Assembly (NCBI GenBank): GCA_030374805.1
Contig: JARGSG010000050.1
Location: forward strand, 310,001-374,000
Direction: 5' to 3'
Length of the DNA: 64,000 bases
Source: Gracilaria gracilis
Taxonomy: Eukaryota > Rhodophyta > Florideophyceae > Gracilariales > Gracilariaceae
A model generated the notes under the pieces. That model ran no database searches. It was not told the origin of the DNA and saw only the letters and a list, made by a program, of their open reading frames with translations. Both the position numbers and the translations under genes were made by a program. Below are positions 11,519 to 22,363 of the stretch, piece after piece (the first letter of the stretch is position 1; each line of letters opens with the position of its first letter).

Positions 11519-13716
11519 ATGCGCGAGTCGGTTCACTCCGTATCCAACCCCACTCACGCAATGGCGCCGAACCCGAGCGGCTCTGGTACACCGTCAACAC
11601 CTTTCCGTTCGGTCCTGTTACCTGGTCAGAAGTATGACCATCGTTTCCGTCGCGGTTTTATCGCTCCTCGCCGGAAGAAGCAGGTCCCGCTATCCGTCAC
11701 GGAATACGTCCAGAAGGGGTTCTTTGACGGCGAGCGTTTCGCGTCGATTCCGACGGCACTACCGATGCGGGATATGGCGACTCGCAATCCGAAACGGACA
11801 AGCATCGAAGCTTGGCAAGCCCGCTGGAACCACCTGCCTGGGTTGAACGGACGGAAGAGCAAAGAGACCTACAGGCGAAGCAACATGTTATACTTGCGCT
11901 GTCCGGAGGAGAAGACCTATCAGGATGCGTTGCAGCGTTTGTTCTATCGCTGCTCGTCCGATTCGGGCTTTCCCGAGAAGGACATGAATCCGCTTGGGTT
12001 GGTGATGTTCGAACCACCGTAGGACAAGTTGTACTGGCTTGGCCGTCAACGGTGGGGAAGTAATACCGCAACGGAGGCGAGAATCCGAGCGTCCCATGGG
12101 TTCCTGTACAGTTGGCACAACGTCGAGTTCTTCGACGTCCTTGTTCATCGCCGATCGGACTTGTATTGCTCCACGAAAGAAGTGTGAACCAGCCTCGATG
12201 TGTCCCGCAACCTATCCGTACCGACTTCTTCCGTGTTAGCTTACCATTCGGAAGAGCTCCTCAAAGTTTCACCCATTCAAGGTGTTGTCCGTCAGGTCGT
12301 ATACGCCGAGTGGGCAGTGTTTGCCTTTATGGCGTTCCTCCAGGCGGCCCACGAAGGTATCGAAGTCTTCACCCGTGCAGGAGACGAGCGTCTGTACCAT
12401 AAGGACGGCCAAACCAAGTACGGGCGGTTGTTTCCGATGCCTTACAAACTGGTATGTATTCTGGCCGAGATGGGACTCCAGAACGTTCTTCGCGGCACCG
12501 TATTTCCCTCGCAGGTCGGTGAGAAACTGCTAAAGTACTCGTTGGAGACCGATTGGGACAACACTCCGGTGTTCCTGTGGTACGACTACTACTCTGATAC
12601 GTTCCCGGCGATGCCCTCGACCGGATCAATCGCGACGTCGATCACTCGTGTCCTGAAGGGTCCGGAGAGTCTCCCCCCTGGCCCTTCAAAACCGTTCCGG
12701 ACTCCTTCTCGCATGGGTTCATGGCGCACGACTTCGAGGACGTGGCGCCACTGCCGACTCCGATGGTTACACCTGTTGAGGCGAAGGCCGTTGTGGAGGC
12801 AGGAGTACAGGCAGGATCCGGCTCGAAGTCTTGGGACAAATCCGGTTCCGCCATTGAGGACAGCGCCAGCCCACATTCGGACGGTGATACGCACAAGGCC
12901 TTCATGGCTCTCCGTGCGGCTTGTATTCCGTTCGGCGAAGAGGAGCCTGCGACGCTTGACGACGCCCTGTTGGCGGCCCGAGCATGGATGCACCGTGCGG
13001 TCAACGCCCAGACTTCTCTCTGTGAGCAGGCTCAGGCGCAGCTGAACCTGCCCGGTTACCTCCGGGCCCACTCCTTGTTGGTCCTGGCGTCTTACGAGAA
13101 GTCCGTGACGGCTGGTCTGGGTCTGACGCCCGGCGTGGTTCGGACGCAGATGTCAACGTTCGCGCCACCGTTGGAGGAGCTGGTGACCAAATCCTATGAG
13201 GGCATTGCGCAACAGGTCGATGCGGAGCGCAGTGTCGACCATATCGTTAAGAACATGCGCCAAGCGGTGGATTTCTTCTTCAAGGGCGTCAAGCTGGTTG
13301 CGCCCTATATTCAGCCCGGGGACGAGCCTGAAGGTGAAGGCCAGACCGAGGACGGTGCAGGGCCGAGCGGTACAAACGCGGCTCCCGAACGGGGAAGTCC
13401 GCAAGAGGAGGTAACTCCTGCGGTCGAGGATGTTCCCGTGCCATCTTCAGGCGGAGATCAAGAGGGAACGGAGATCGTCACGGTTGAGGAGGACCTCATA
13501 GAGCCGGCGCCTGCACCCGCAAGCCAATCGGACAGTAAGTCGGGTGGGAAAAAGAAGGTCGTGGCCACTTTGCCGTGGCCTGGGGCCGCCTTGGCGTTCC
13601 AGCCGACGAAGACGGGTTCGGGTTTGCGTGGTGGTTCCGCTGCGGGCCGTGGTACCTCTCCGTGGGGTACTCGTGGGCACGGTATTACGAAGCCCGGTTG
13701 GAAGAAGACTACTTAG
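11519..13716 (+). pseudogene. Antisense accessory ORF of Ty3-1
   Basis: A plus-strand frame opposite in direction to pol starts at ATG 11519 and can be followed to 13716, about 730 codons. Two in-frame stops (TAG 12020-12022, TGA 12185-12187) and one probable single-base deletion near 12605 interrupt it; coding-like sequence continues after each. The first two thirds look globular, with aromatic segments such as VFLWYDYYSD. A helical region follows (12960-13300). The C-terminus is acidic, then basic Gly/Arg-rich (GGKKKVV, GGSAAGRGTSPWGTRGHG), as in nucleic-acid-binding tails. I see no transmembrane segment, so an envelope-like role is not supported. I recognise no family. Several of the antisense (minus) frames here are fragmentary shadows. 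It could be a captured host gene rather than an element gene. Confidence 0.65.
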
Positions 13717-13977
13717 TTGACCGTGCGTACTCGTAGCTTTTTTCTCCTAAGTAAACTTGTGATTGTTTGTGATGACTTGTGGGCCAATAGCATGTCGTTC
13801 TGCGTGTGCCTTTGTCGAAAAAGGCAGCGTTATGTAAAAATCGAATAGTAATTGGCCAATAGGCGTACGCTGGTGGCGGTTTGTCGCCCAATGATAACGT
13901 AGTGGCCGCGCCTTTTGGTGCCCCGTGACGGTTCACCGGTCGCGAGCCAGCACGTACGATTTCGAATCTCCGATCCG

Positions 13978-13995
13978 CCCCTTTCCCCCTCTTTA
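13978..13995 (-). promoter_or_regulatory. Internal polypurine tract directly after pol in Ty3-1
   Basis: In element orientation TAAAGAGGGGGAAAGGGG overlaps the pol stop codon (13993-13995). The same tract, with one or two changes, follows pol in Ty3-2 at 30256-30272. It therefore looks like the family's original plus-strand primer. In Ty3-1 it is now separated from the 3' LTR by the accessory module. Confidence 0.65.
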
Positions 13996-14535
13996 AGATG
14001 TCACCGCTACCGAAGGGTTTCGGCGACCCCAATGGCGTGCGATGAAGTGCTGGGGGATTTGTTCCGGCGGTTCGACGGTATCCTGCTTGGTGTGGTACCC
14101 GTGCCATCGTACGCGGTATTCTTGTCCGTTCGGGGTGTCGCGATGGTCGAAGACGCGTTCCACCACGCTCGGAACTGTTCCGGGCGGTGGAGTAGGTTGG
14201 TCGTCGACTGGTTCGTCCGCATACGGTCCCTCAGGGTCAGCAGCTACTGTGCCGCGTGTCCGTTCGGAAGTGACCGGTGTGGTTGTTGGCCGTGCGGTTG
14301 GGGCTTTTGTCACTCTGTCAATACTGACGGTGTTGTGTATACCGTCTTGGTTCAGAGTGACAGTAGCATCCGTTGCGGATACGACCTTAAACGGGCCAAC
14401 CGTCTTCGGTAAGAGCTTCCGATACGTACGTTCCTGATCTGTAAGGTCTTCGTCTGCGTTCTTATAGTCCGGTCGGTCAACGAACACCTCTTCCCCAAGG
14501 GTGAAGCTTGGCGTGTACCGTACGGACTTATCGAA
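13993..14535 (-). pseudogene. Integrase C-terminus with chromodomain, Ty3-1
   Basis: This is the end of the pol polyprotein, entered by a one-base frameshift at about 14533 relative to the integrase frame. It first carries a GPFKVV motif (GPY/F module of Ty3 integrases), then a Pro/Thr-rich linker. A chromodomain follows: VERVFDHRD, then GQEYRVRWHGY, then DTVEPPEQIP. Chromodomains bind modified histone H3 tails and steer integration into heterochromatin. The usual Trp in the DTWEP block is Val here, so one wall of the aromatic cage may be missing. Confidence 0.85.
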
Positions 14536-16315
14536 GTTTCCCTATAGCGCTGTTGAGCGCGGGTCAATTTTGTCTGAGCGGTCTGCAGCGTGGCCTGTAA
14601 GAGTTTGAGCGTGTAGCGTTTTAACCGAGCGGCAGTGGGCTGTGTAGGCGTCGTTGGGTCCAGTGACGTACTGGGTTCATCGAGCAGAAAGCTTGGTGGC
14701 TTACGCGTTAGCGCAACGTCGAACGGTGCGGTACCAAGAGATCGATGGACCTGTAGGTTGTGGCCGTACGAAAGAGGTTGCACATACGCGTGCCAAGTGT
14801 TCTGATGATCCGCTACGTAGTGGCGTAACCTCTCCACGAGTGTTTTGTTAAACCGTTCGGCATGACCATTCGTTTGCGGGTGGTACCCGGGTGTCAGTAC
14901 GTGTCTGGTTCCCAACGCGGCGCACACGGTCTCAAAGAACTTGGAGACGAATTGAGTCCCGTTATCTGTCAGCAAGTAGTTGGGAATTTCGTACGGGTAA
15001 ACCCAGTTCTCCAGGAAGGCCTTCGCCACTGCGGGATCTGTGGTTGACCGCATGGGGATAGAACGTGCCATCTTACTAAACCAATCGGTAATAACCAGTA
15101 TGTACTTGTAACTGTTTACGGACTTCGTGAATGGACCGACGATGTCCATCGCCACAAATTCCAGAGGACCGGTGGCGGGGAACAGCTCCAACAGCTTCTG
15201 CGACTTGAAGTGTGTTCCCTTCGTCGCCGAGCAGGTGCGACAATCCCGTACGGTCTGGAATACGTCATTGGCCATATGTGGCCAGTAGAAGTCTCGACGG
15301 AGACTTTCATACATCCGAGTGGAGCCCGGATGGCCGACCAGACGGGGGTAGTGTGCCAAGTAGAGGACGCGTGCCTGCAGTGATGCAGGTACGACCTTCT
15401 GGATGGCGCCGTCCAGTGGGGCTTTGCGCACGATAAGTCCGTCTCGGTCAATGTCGAACAGAGTGACACCGTTGCCGATGTCTTTCCGTACGGACTCACA
15501 GAAAGGGTCATCGGCTTGAGCCCGTACCAGCTCTTCGACCGTGACCGGAACGATATTGGTTTCCTCCGAGGTGACAGCAAGAACCTCGGGGATGCCAGCA
15601 GATTTCCGTTCGGGCGTTGGCCAGTCGACGCAAACGTCACTGTACCCATCACCGTCAACGGTAATGTTGGTGACGAGGTAGCCATCGTCCATATGGTCAT
15701 TCACTAGCAAGCAGGGGACCTCTTCGTCTAATGGTGCATCGTCTACGCCTTCCGTCTGGATCAGAGAAAGGGCATCAGCCGCTTGGTGCTTGATACCCGG
15801 GCGGTGAACGACATCGAAGTCGTACTCCATGAGACGCAACCGCGACCTCGCCAGTCGTCCTGAAGCGTCCGCAACGTTCAGTATCCTCCTCAACGAGTGG
15901 TGATCCGTTCGGACTGTGAACTTCTGACCTTTCACGTACGGGCGAAGGTGCAGCATGGCCCAGACGACCGCAAGGCATTCCCGTTCGGTGGTTGAGTATT
16001 GCCCTTCGGTCTTGGATAAAGAGCAGCTCCAGTAACCGAATGGTAGTAAGCCTCCGTCCGGTTGCTTCTGTAGCAGGGTGCATCCAACCTGTCGGTCGCA
16101 TGCGTCCGTATCCAGAACGTACGAATACCCCTGACGGGGAATGTCCAAAATGGCGGGCGTATCAGTCTCTGACGTAACTCGTCAAAGGCTTCGTATTCCG
16201 TATCAGTCAATGTCTCAAACTTCGTCGGTTGCCCCTTCTCCAACTTGCGATTCAAAGGAGCCACAATTCGGGCGAGGTTTGCGACAAACCGACGGAATAC
16301 GTTACAGAGCCCCAA
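14352..16315 (-). pseudogene. RNase H and integrase of Ty3-1
   Basis: The frame 16148-14352 opens in RNase H (YVLDTDACDRQVG, then ERECLAVVWA, then VRTDHHSL). It continues into an HHCC zinc region (HYPRLVGHPG, CRTCSATKG) and the integrase core with Asp in VAMDIVGPF, Asp in LLTDNGTQF and Glu in GHAERFNKT, the DD35E triad. The piece just upstream (16315 to about 16140, LCNVFRRFVANLARIVAPLN) is the RT-RNase H connection in another frame. This implies a shift near 16140. The core residues survive, but the frame breaks rule out one functional polyprotein. Confidence 0.9.
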
Positions 16316-16403
16316 GAACGATCGGAGCTCCGTCTGCGTCGTGGGCGGTTTTAGCCTGCTTGATAGCTTTTTGTGTCTTAAGAGACACCTGCAGCTTTCG
16401 CGG

Positions 16404-17290
16404 TCAGATTACGTGGCCTAGATAGTCCACCGTGCCACTGAAAAAGTAGAACTTGTCCAGTCGGAGAGTAACACCAGCCGAACGGAGCATATGCAGTAGG
16501 GTCCGTACATGGTCATCATGCTCTTCAACCGTCCGGGAATAGATGATTACGTCATCAAGAAACACCAGTGCGTACTGCCACTTCACCCGTGATAGGATGA
16601 TATCGAGAGCACGCTGGAAAGTAGCCGGTGCGTTCTTGAGTCCGAACGGCATTCTCCGATAACGGCACAGTCCCATATGCGACGTGAACCTCGTTTTGTC
16701 CCGGTCTGCTTCATCCATTTCGGTCTGCCAATAACCACTGTTGGCGTCCAAAGTGGAGAAGATTTGTGCATCTCCAAGAGAGTCGATGCACTCGTCCATT
16801 CGGGGTAGTGGGTATGTGTCCCGTACGGTCGTAGCGTTTAACCGGCGGTAGTCGACGCAAAATCGAAGGCTTCCGTCTTTCTTGAGCGTGAATACGACCG
16901 GACTGGACCATTCTGCCGATGACGGTTCTATGACGCCAGCAGCGAGCTGCTTTGTCACCTCCTTGCCTTCGAGTTCTCTCCGAGCGGGTCCGGCACGGTA
17001 CGGCATCTGGAATATGGGCTTCGACTCTGGTTCCAAATGGATGCGGTGCTTCGCTGCCGCAAATGTTCCGAGATGGCCGTCCTACATATCCGCAAACGGT
17101 CGAAGTAACTCAACGACTTTCTCAATGACTTTATCCCGTTCGGAAGCATACTCAAAACTGATCTGTACCTTGCCGGGCCATTCGTTCTCATCTTTCCGTA
17201 CAGTTTTTTGCTCCTGTTCGGTATCCTTCTCTTTCCGTTCGGAATTACTGTCCGAAATTGGAGTGTGTTCTCCCTCCTTAGACTCGTCAC
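16404..17290 (-). pseudogene. Reverse transcriptase of Ty3-1
   Basis: The frame 17036-16404 contains the Ty3 RT blocks in order: VIEPSSAEWSSPVVFTLKKD, LRFCVDYRRLN, STLDANSGYWQ, MPFGLKNAPATFQR, the catalytic LVFLDDVIIYS, and VDYLGHVI at the end. It stops at 16404 before the connection domain. The upstream stretch to about 17290 is a charged linker in a different frame. FLDD in place of YxDD is known among Ty3 RTs. Confidence 0.9.
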
Positions 17291-17366
17291 TCCGCGACGA
17301 TGGTTGCGGAGTAATGAGCGCTACAGGAGATGGAAGGGCAATTCCGATAACGGTGTTTTTGTATAA

Positions 17367-18009
17367 CTAGACCGAGCGGTCAGAAAAGTTCGCTACGCGA
17401 ACGAGTAAGGGTACGTCCGGTTGGAGCTCCATAACTCCACCCGCAAGGAGTGTTAATTCGAGCGTCGATCCCGTACGGTGATGAGACTGTAGAAAGACCA
17501 AGCCGGACGTTTTGGTGGTTACCAAGACGTTCGCTTCCGACATTGGGGGTAGAACGACCGGACGGGAAACGTGTATCTTATTAGATGGGGTTTCCCGTTC
17601 GGGTTCGGGTTCCGGCGCGGAAGGTGTATTTGGTCCGTAGGCGGAAGACTGTATAGAAACCGGTTTGGAGTGCCGTAGAAGTATTCTCCGTTTTGGTGGT
17701 AGAATTGCCAACCCGTACTTGTCAATAAAAAGAAGTACCGAGTAGTACGCTGGTGGAGAGGTTAGAAACCACCAGGAACTGTACTCGTACGTTGAGGTCA
17801 CCGATTCGGACCATAAGAGGAAGAACTCCCACAACGTCCATTCGATTCTTCGACGCGTCCGTAATTCGTGATCTTACGTCCGGTCGGAGTTTTGAGCTCC
17901 AATTCGGAGGAAGATGGCGTTCGTGAACCAGACAGGGTCTGGCTCCGGTATCAAGAACTCCCGTTAACGGATACATTAGTACCGTGTTGAGGCCAACAGA
18001 CACGCGCAC
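17367..18009 (-). pseudogene. Aspartic protease and spacer of Ty3-1
   Basis: The frame 18009-17722 encodes a retropepsin: GVLDTGARPCLVHE has the DTG active-site triplet, with a SVLLGTSFY flap/end region about 70 residues later. The spacer toward RT continues in a second frame (17834-17367). Retropepsin acts as a dimer to cut Gag-Pol. The frame change near 17760 is probably a lesion. Confidence 0.8.
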
Positions 18010-18161
18010 CTTGTAGTTCGCGCTAGAAAAGAAGACAGTTTCGGCTTCTATATCCGTATCGGTCAGGTCACATGTCAGAACAGCGGGCTCCCCTCGGATG
18101 GAGTCCTTTCGGTCTGCCGCTGACGGGGCGAGGCTAGGTCTCTGTGGAGGAGGCGATGCCT

Positions 18162-20339
18162 CTACGCTTCCTCTTGGTCGTTTTCCTGGTCAGGGGCAGG
18201 CTCCTCGACCAGCACAGCGGCCTGTGTCGGTCGTGGTGAGTACGTCCGGCGAGGTTGTCCGCACTGGCGATATCCTACATTGTCTTTCGGGGTATCAGTT
18301 TTCCGTCCGGTCTGGTAGGCACTGTAATAGCTTTCCTCGCAGGGTTGCTGATAATTAGCCTCCCGTATGGCCAGCAGCTTCTCCTTTAGGTCCGGTGGGA
18401 GCAACTGACAGCAGTTAGGCTCCTGCGAAAGGCAAATCCGACACGGTCTAACTGGTGCCTGCCCCTGGGGTTGCTGTACCCTAGGGCTGGCAGGACTAGG
18501 ACAAGACCGAATGGACTGAGCCGGCATTGAAGCCAATAGCGTAGTGGGAGGCGAGGGCATGGAAGACGCGCGGGACACCACGAGGACATTTTCCCCGTCT
18601 TCATCCGATACGGAATAGATCGATTCTGACGGGGTACCGATACTGTGAACCTTCCGGGTGGTACGAGAGGACTCTTTCCGAGCGGTTGATTTTTGTATAT
18701 CGAACCGAACGCACTGTCGACGTGAGGCACGGTGAGTGTCTCCGTACGATTCCGCATAACGGGCAAGCGCATCGTAACCGATATTGGGATTCGAGGTGAG
18801 GTGATTCCTCACCTTTGACCGTATGGCAGCAAGGAGACTTTCCACGAAGATCCCTTTTAAGTTCCGATCGGTAAAGACGTTCCCACAGCGGAGCGCTTTC
18901 GTCCAGAGCTTCTGAGCGAGCCCTGTTTTGGACATCCAAGAAGCCTGGCGGTAGAGGGTAACCTCTGCGGCCGCGTCGGCAATGATATCATCCGTTGCGT
19001 ACGTGATCAATGAGAAATTGACTACCTCTTCGTACGTATGGAGAGACTCATTCCGAGTACGGTTGACGGCCCCAGACTCACCTTCGAGCCGAGATTGAAC
19101 CAGAGCGTGCGCCGGTCCGGTCAGGTAAAACTGGAAACACCAGAGAGCTGCCCCCTCAGTGAGTCCGTTATGGTTGCAAGCGGTTTTAAACCGCTGTAAG
19201 AAACTGAGAACCGATATCGGATCTGTCCCGGAAAAGAAATGAACCTTCATCTGGACATTCAATTTCTTTCGGTAGCGCGCAATCTTGCGTGCCACCCGCG
19301 AGTTGTTCGTCTGGCTCCTCCTGAGCAACCTCTACGTACGGTAGTCCCCCACTTTAGCGAACTTCTCGTTCAAGGGCCTGATGCGTTTTAGCATCAACCT
19401 GTCCGAACGGGAACGATACCGATCGGACTTCCCCCTCCGCCGAGGGCTGCGGGAGTGTCGGTCGACTTCCGAATCCGTACAGTCGTCATCCGACAATGAC
19501 TCCGACGAGTCCGAGTCTGTTCTGGCTGATCGTCGCCTTCTCTGGTGGCGGCGATCTTTCCGTTTACGGGGCGCGTCATCCAAATCGGAACTTCCGCTCG
19601 GTCTACTGGCTCTGCGGCGGCGATTCCTCCTCTCGTCGGAGGAATCTTCTGAGCTCCCGTTCGCATCGTCCTGCGGGTTGACTCGCGGGAGGTACACTCC
19701 GGTCGGACCCCTCGCTGGGCCCTTCTTCAGTTCCGGTCGGTGCTGCCTCTCGCCGCTAGTGGGGGCATTGTCCGTACGGTCGATAAAAGATTTGGGTGGG
19801 TGGGTCGGTAGCTGAGCTACCAGTGCGGCCAGTGTACCGTTCAGAGCTGACGTAGCAGGTTCCGAAAGGTTTGTCTTCAGGATATTCCTGACCATATCGT
19901 GTACGATCGGTGGAGTATCCTGGTACAGAAGCGCCGGGATTCGGTCCTTGAGGTACGTCTCCACGGCCATGGGGACGTGGACCTCAATTTCCGGTCGGAG
20001 ACTCTGCAAGGCATAAGGAGCGATCCCTGCCCAGAGTTTCCGTGCGGTGGTCCATTCGGTAAGCAGTGGCGGCGCGGAGCCAGCTTCGCCCCACGGCGTC
20101 TTCTCTGTTCCGGGAAATGGGGCGAGGGAAGTTGCCTCGTCCTCGTTCCGTGCGGACTTTGACCGGTTACGTGCGGACCCGTCACGGATCATCCGTTCGG
20201 GTTCCTCTGACGTCGTCGCATAGGCCCTCGCGTTGCTTCTGGTGCTTCGGCGGCCTACCGAAGCGGCATCCGAAGCGGCGCGAATTGCGACTGGTACGGA
20301 CTTTGCGGAGTCTTTTTCGACCGAAGACCCTTCACCCAT
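18162..20339 (-). pseudogene. Gag of Ty3-1 with an in-frame TAG
   Basis: One frame runs from 20339 (ATG) to 18162, interrupted by TAG at 19332-19334. The N-terminal 335 codons end in an Arg/Ser/Asp-rich tract (RRNRRRRASRPSGSSDLDD). The second part has a Ty3-type capsid signature: FFSGTDPISVLSFLQRFKTA, then WCFQFYLTGPAHALVQSRL, then SLITYATDD. No standard CCHC knuckle is seen; a CRICLSQEPNCC string lies near the C-terminus. The TAG could be a lesion or a recoding site between two Gag parts. Confidence 0.8.
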
Positions 20340-20423
20340 ATATCAGTGCGGACGATGACTCATACTGTACGTATCGGTTCCACGATCGGTTATGCTGCCC
20401 CGTACGGTCTCGAATTCCACTTC

Positions 20424-20438
20424 TAAGTCGGGAGACGA
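20424..20438 (-). promoter_or_regulatory. Primer-binding-site-like sequence of Ty3-1
   Basis: Just inside the 5' LTR the plus strand reads CTAAGTCGGGAGACGA. Ty3-2 has CTAGGTCGGGAAACCA in the same place. The Ty3-2 version ends in CCA as a tRNA 3' end would, so both probably used the same tRNA primer, and the Ty3-1 copy has mutated. The tRNA is not identified. Confidence 0.6.
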
Positions 20439-20439
20439 A

Positions 20440-20990
20440 TGTGGTATAATGCACAAAAAGGGGGAGAGTCCGAAGCGGTCTTGAGACGAGAGTGGCGGTA
20501 GCGTACAGTCGTGTGACTGTAATGAATCCGAACGGTGAAGGAGGGCGGAAGCAACGGGCCGTCGAAGGGAAAGTGGACGGTCGGTATCACCAAGCGCGTA
20601 CAAGTGCGCGCAAAAGAGTACGAACGGTCTGAGAAACCTTAGTAAACTATACCGTGCGGTCTATCGTAAGTGCAAACTAACGAAGAAGACGTTCGGCAGA
20701 AGATGCTTGTCGTTTACGATTGGGGCCTCGGAAGATCCGAGCTACAACTAAATATGGGGTCTGGGCCCCCTACTGACTACTGTACGATCGGTCTAATTGG
20801 CATTGTCACCACACAGCACCACACAACTTGTACACGTGTCCAACTCGTACGCTCGGCCAACCCGTCCGGCACTCGATCACCAACTTGTACACGTGGCGGT
20901 GCCACTGCATGGGCCAACCGTGCACTACCCCTTCCTACATGAACGGCCAATCGGATATACAGAGCACCAACTTGGGCCCACTATACTACA
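20440..20990 (-). repeat. 5' LTR of Ty3-1
   Basis: 551 bp partner of 9759-10309. It would hold the promoter for the minus-strand genomic RNA. The same TACACGTG pair is present. The match ends at CA 20990 and the flank AACTA follows. Confidence 0.93.
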
Positions 20991-21949
20991 AACTACTTAC
21001 AGGTTGGAATTAAGGGCAAGAGAGACAGGGAATTGATCTGGGCGGATTTGGGCAAAATGCGCCCGCTCCAGCCTTTTTATAATAGTCGCAATCTCTGCTC
21101 GTGCACTGCCCCTCCGTCTTGTTTTCTTGTCGCGGTTCTCGAAACTACATTGTAACCTTTGTTCGCATGACAGCTCCTGGCCTCAATACCTTTTGCACGC
21201 TCTCTTAGCCCATCCATTCTACCTTTGCCACATTCTGCTCGTCGATATCTACATCCTCTACTATTATCTTCGCGTCGGAATCAACGTTTTAATGCGCGTA
21301 CACGCATTTAAGGAAATCAAGGTGGCTGTCAGCCACCTTTGATTCCGAGACGGAATTGATGTATGTGCGATTTTGACATCTTGGCTGGACCATCTTTGGT
21401 TCCGATGAATATTTTAATTTTTCGGCCCACTCGGAGCCTCCAACGGCGCGCTGGTGCCCGTGGACGGACCGACGAGCGTGCCATGTCGACATGAGCTGTG
21501 CGATACATTCAACACGCAACATATCGCGGCTGCCAATGGCGACTGTTCGCATGGTGGTGGCAGAACCGACTCCAGACAGGTGAGCGAGCAATGCGTAAGC
21601 GGGCGATAAACTCTCAGAAGCGGCATCGTGGCACTGCGGCTGTGCGCGTGGTGTGACCGTGCGACGCACAACGCACTGTGCGCGGCACACAACGCGCTTC
21701 TCGAATACAGCGCGCCGCAGGCGTCTGATGCGCGCACACGCGTGCCACGCAAACGCGCGCGCTAGGACACCGCAAACTGGCTGTGTGGTCAGCCGCGCGG
21801 GGCATGGCATGGCACAGCACGGCCCTCGAAGCTTTCGCCGCTGATCAAGCTCATGCGACTCTCGCTCAAAGCCGCGCGCATCTTGAGCGTGCACGTGCAC
21901 CGGTGCTGCGGTGTGTATCGCTGGCACGACGCTCGTGTGCACGCATGCC
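20991..21949. other. Non-coding, CG/TG-rich stretch with a hairpin
   Basis: The first 300 bp are unremarkable. From about 21600 the sequence becomes rich in GCGC, CGTG and CACG repeats, which opens frames on all strands by composition, so I accept none of them. A near-perfect inverted repeat lies at 21312-21346. Confidence 0.5.
21312..21346. repeat. Short perfect-type palindrome
   Basis: The left arm GGAAATCAAGGTGGCTG pairs with the right arm CAGCCACCTTTGATTCC with one slipped base and almost no loop. It could fold as a strong hairpin or cruciform. No gene is adjacent, so terminator or transposon-end roles are both speculative. Confidence 0.7.
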
Positions 21950-22363
21950 TTAGCATCTTTTTTCCGGCGCTCGTTCGCTCGCTCGCTTTCGCTCCGTTTG
22001 TGTGCCGTTCACGCACACCCTGCTCTTCGTGCCAACACCACCCGGGGGATTGGCCTTACGGACTTCTTCCGCCAGTTTCTGTATAAAAAGATCGTTTTCC
22101 ATTCCATAAACTTCCCCGTACTGCGAAGCGCTGACAGGATACGGTTGAGAGAAATGAGTGGGTTGCATCAGATGCGGCTGCGGGGGTGGATGATGGCCAG
22201 CCGATTCGGTCGAGGGCGGTTGAAGATTCACAAGCCGGGACGAATTAAGGTTCGACACGTGCAAAAAGGCATACTGAAGAGTGTATTGCGACAGTGGTTG
22301 GGTTGATGGTGGTACGTCGGAAACCGGCGTCGGAGCGGTACTCCTGGCGTTTGGGCGTGCCAT
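21950..22363 (-). CDS. Hypothetical Pro/Gln-rich protein, possible first exon
   Basis: The frame begins at ATG 22363. It encodes a Ser/Thr/Pro- and Gln-rich N-terminus (STAPTPVSDVPPSTQPLSQ), a His/Pro stretch (HHPPPQPHLMQPTHF), then ENDLFIQKLAEEVRKA before ending in the CG-rich region. The first 100 residues look like protein. The last 30 may be intron read-through after a GT near 22030. No family recognised. Confidence 0.3.
   Translation of the reverse strand: MARPNARSTAPTPVSDVPPSTQPLSQYTLQYAFLHVSNLNSSRLVNLQPPSTESAGHHPPPQPHLMQPTHFSQPYPVSASQYGEVYGMENDLFIQKLAEEVRKANPPGGVGTKSRVCVNGTQTERKRASERAPEKRC

Larger units (their letters stand above)
9759..20990 (-). mobile_element. Ty3-1: chromodomain Ty3-type LTR retrotransposon, 11.2 kb
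   Basis: Two 551 bp direct repeats (9759-10309 and 20440-20990) bound the element. Both start TG and end CA and differ at about 29 positions by hand count, roughly 95% identity. The flanking five bases are AATTA on the left and AACTA on the right, a target duplication with one mismatch. Genes run on the minus strand: 5' LTR (right), Gag, protease, RT, RNase H, integrase, chromodomain, 3' LTR (left). A PBS-like site sits just inside the 5' LTR and a polypurine tract touches the 3' LTR. Pol carries several frameshifts, so this copy is not autonomous. It is unusually long because of the accessory module at 10310-13977. Confidence 0.95.

Noticed and set aside
21289-22016. Long Arg/Ala/Cys-rich frames on both strands
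   Set aside because: They arise from CG/TG-rich repeated sequence, overlap in several frames and resemble no protein.
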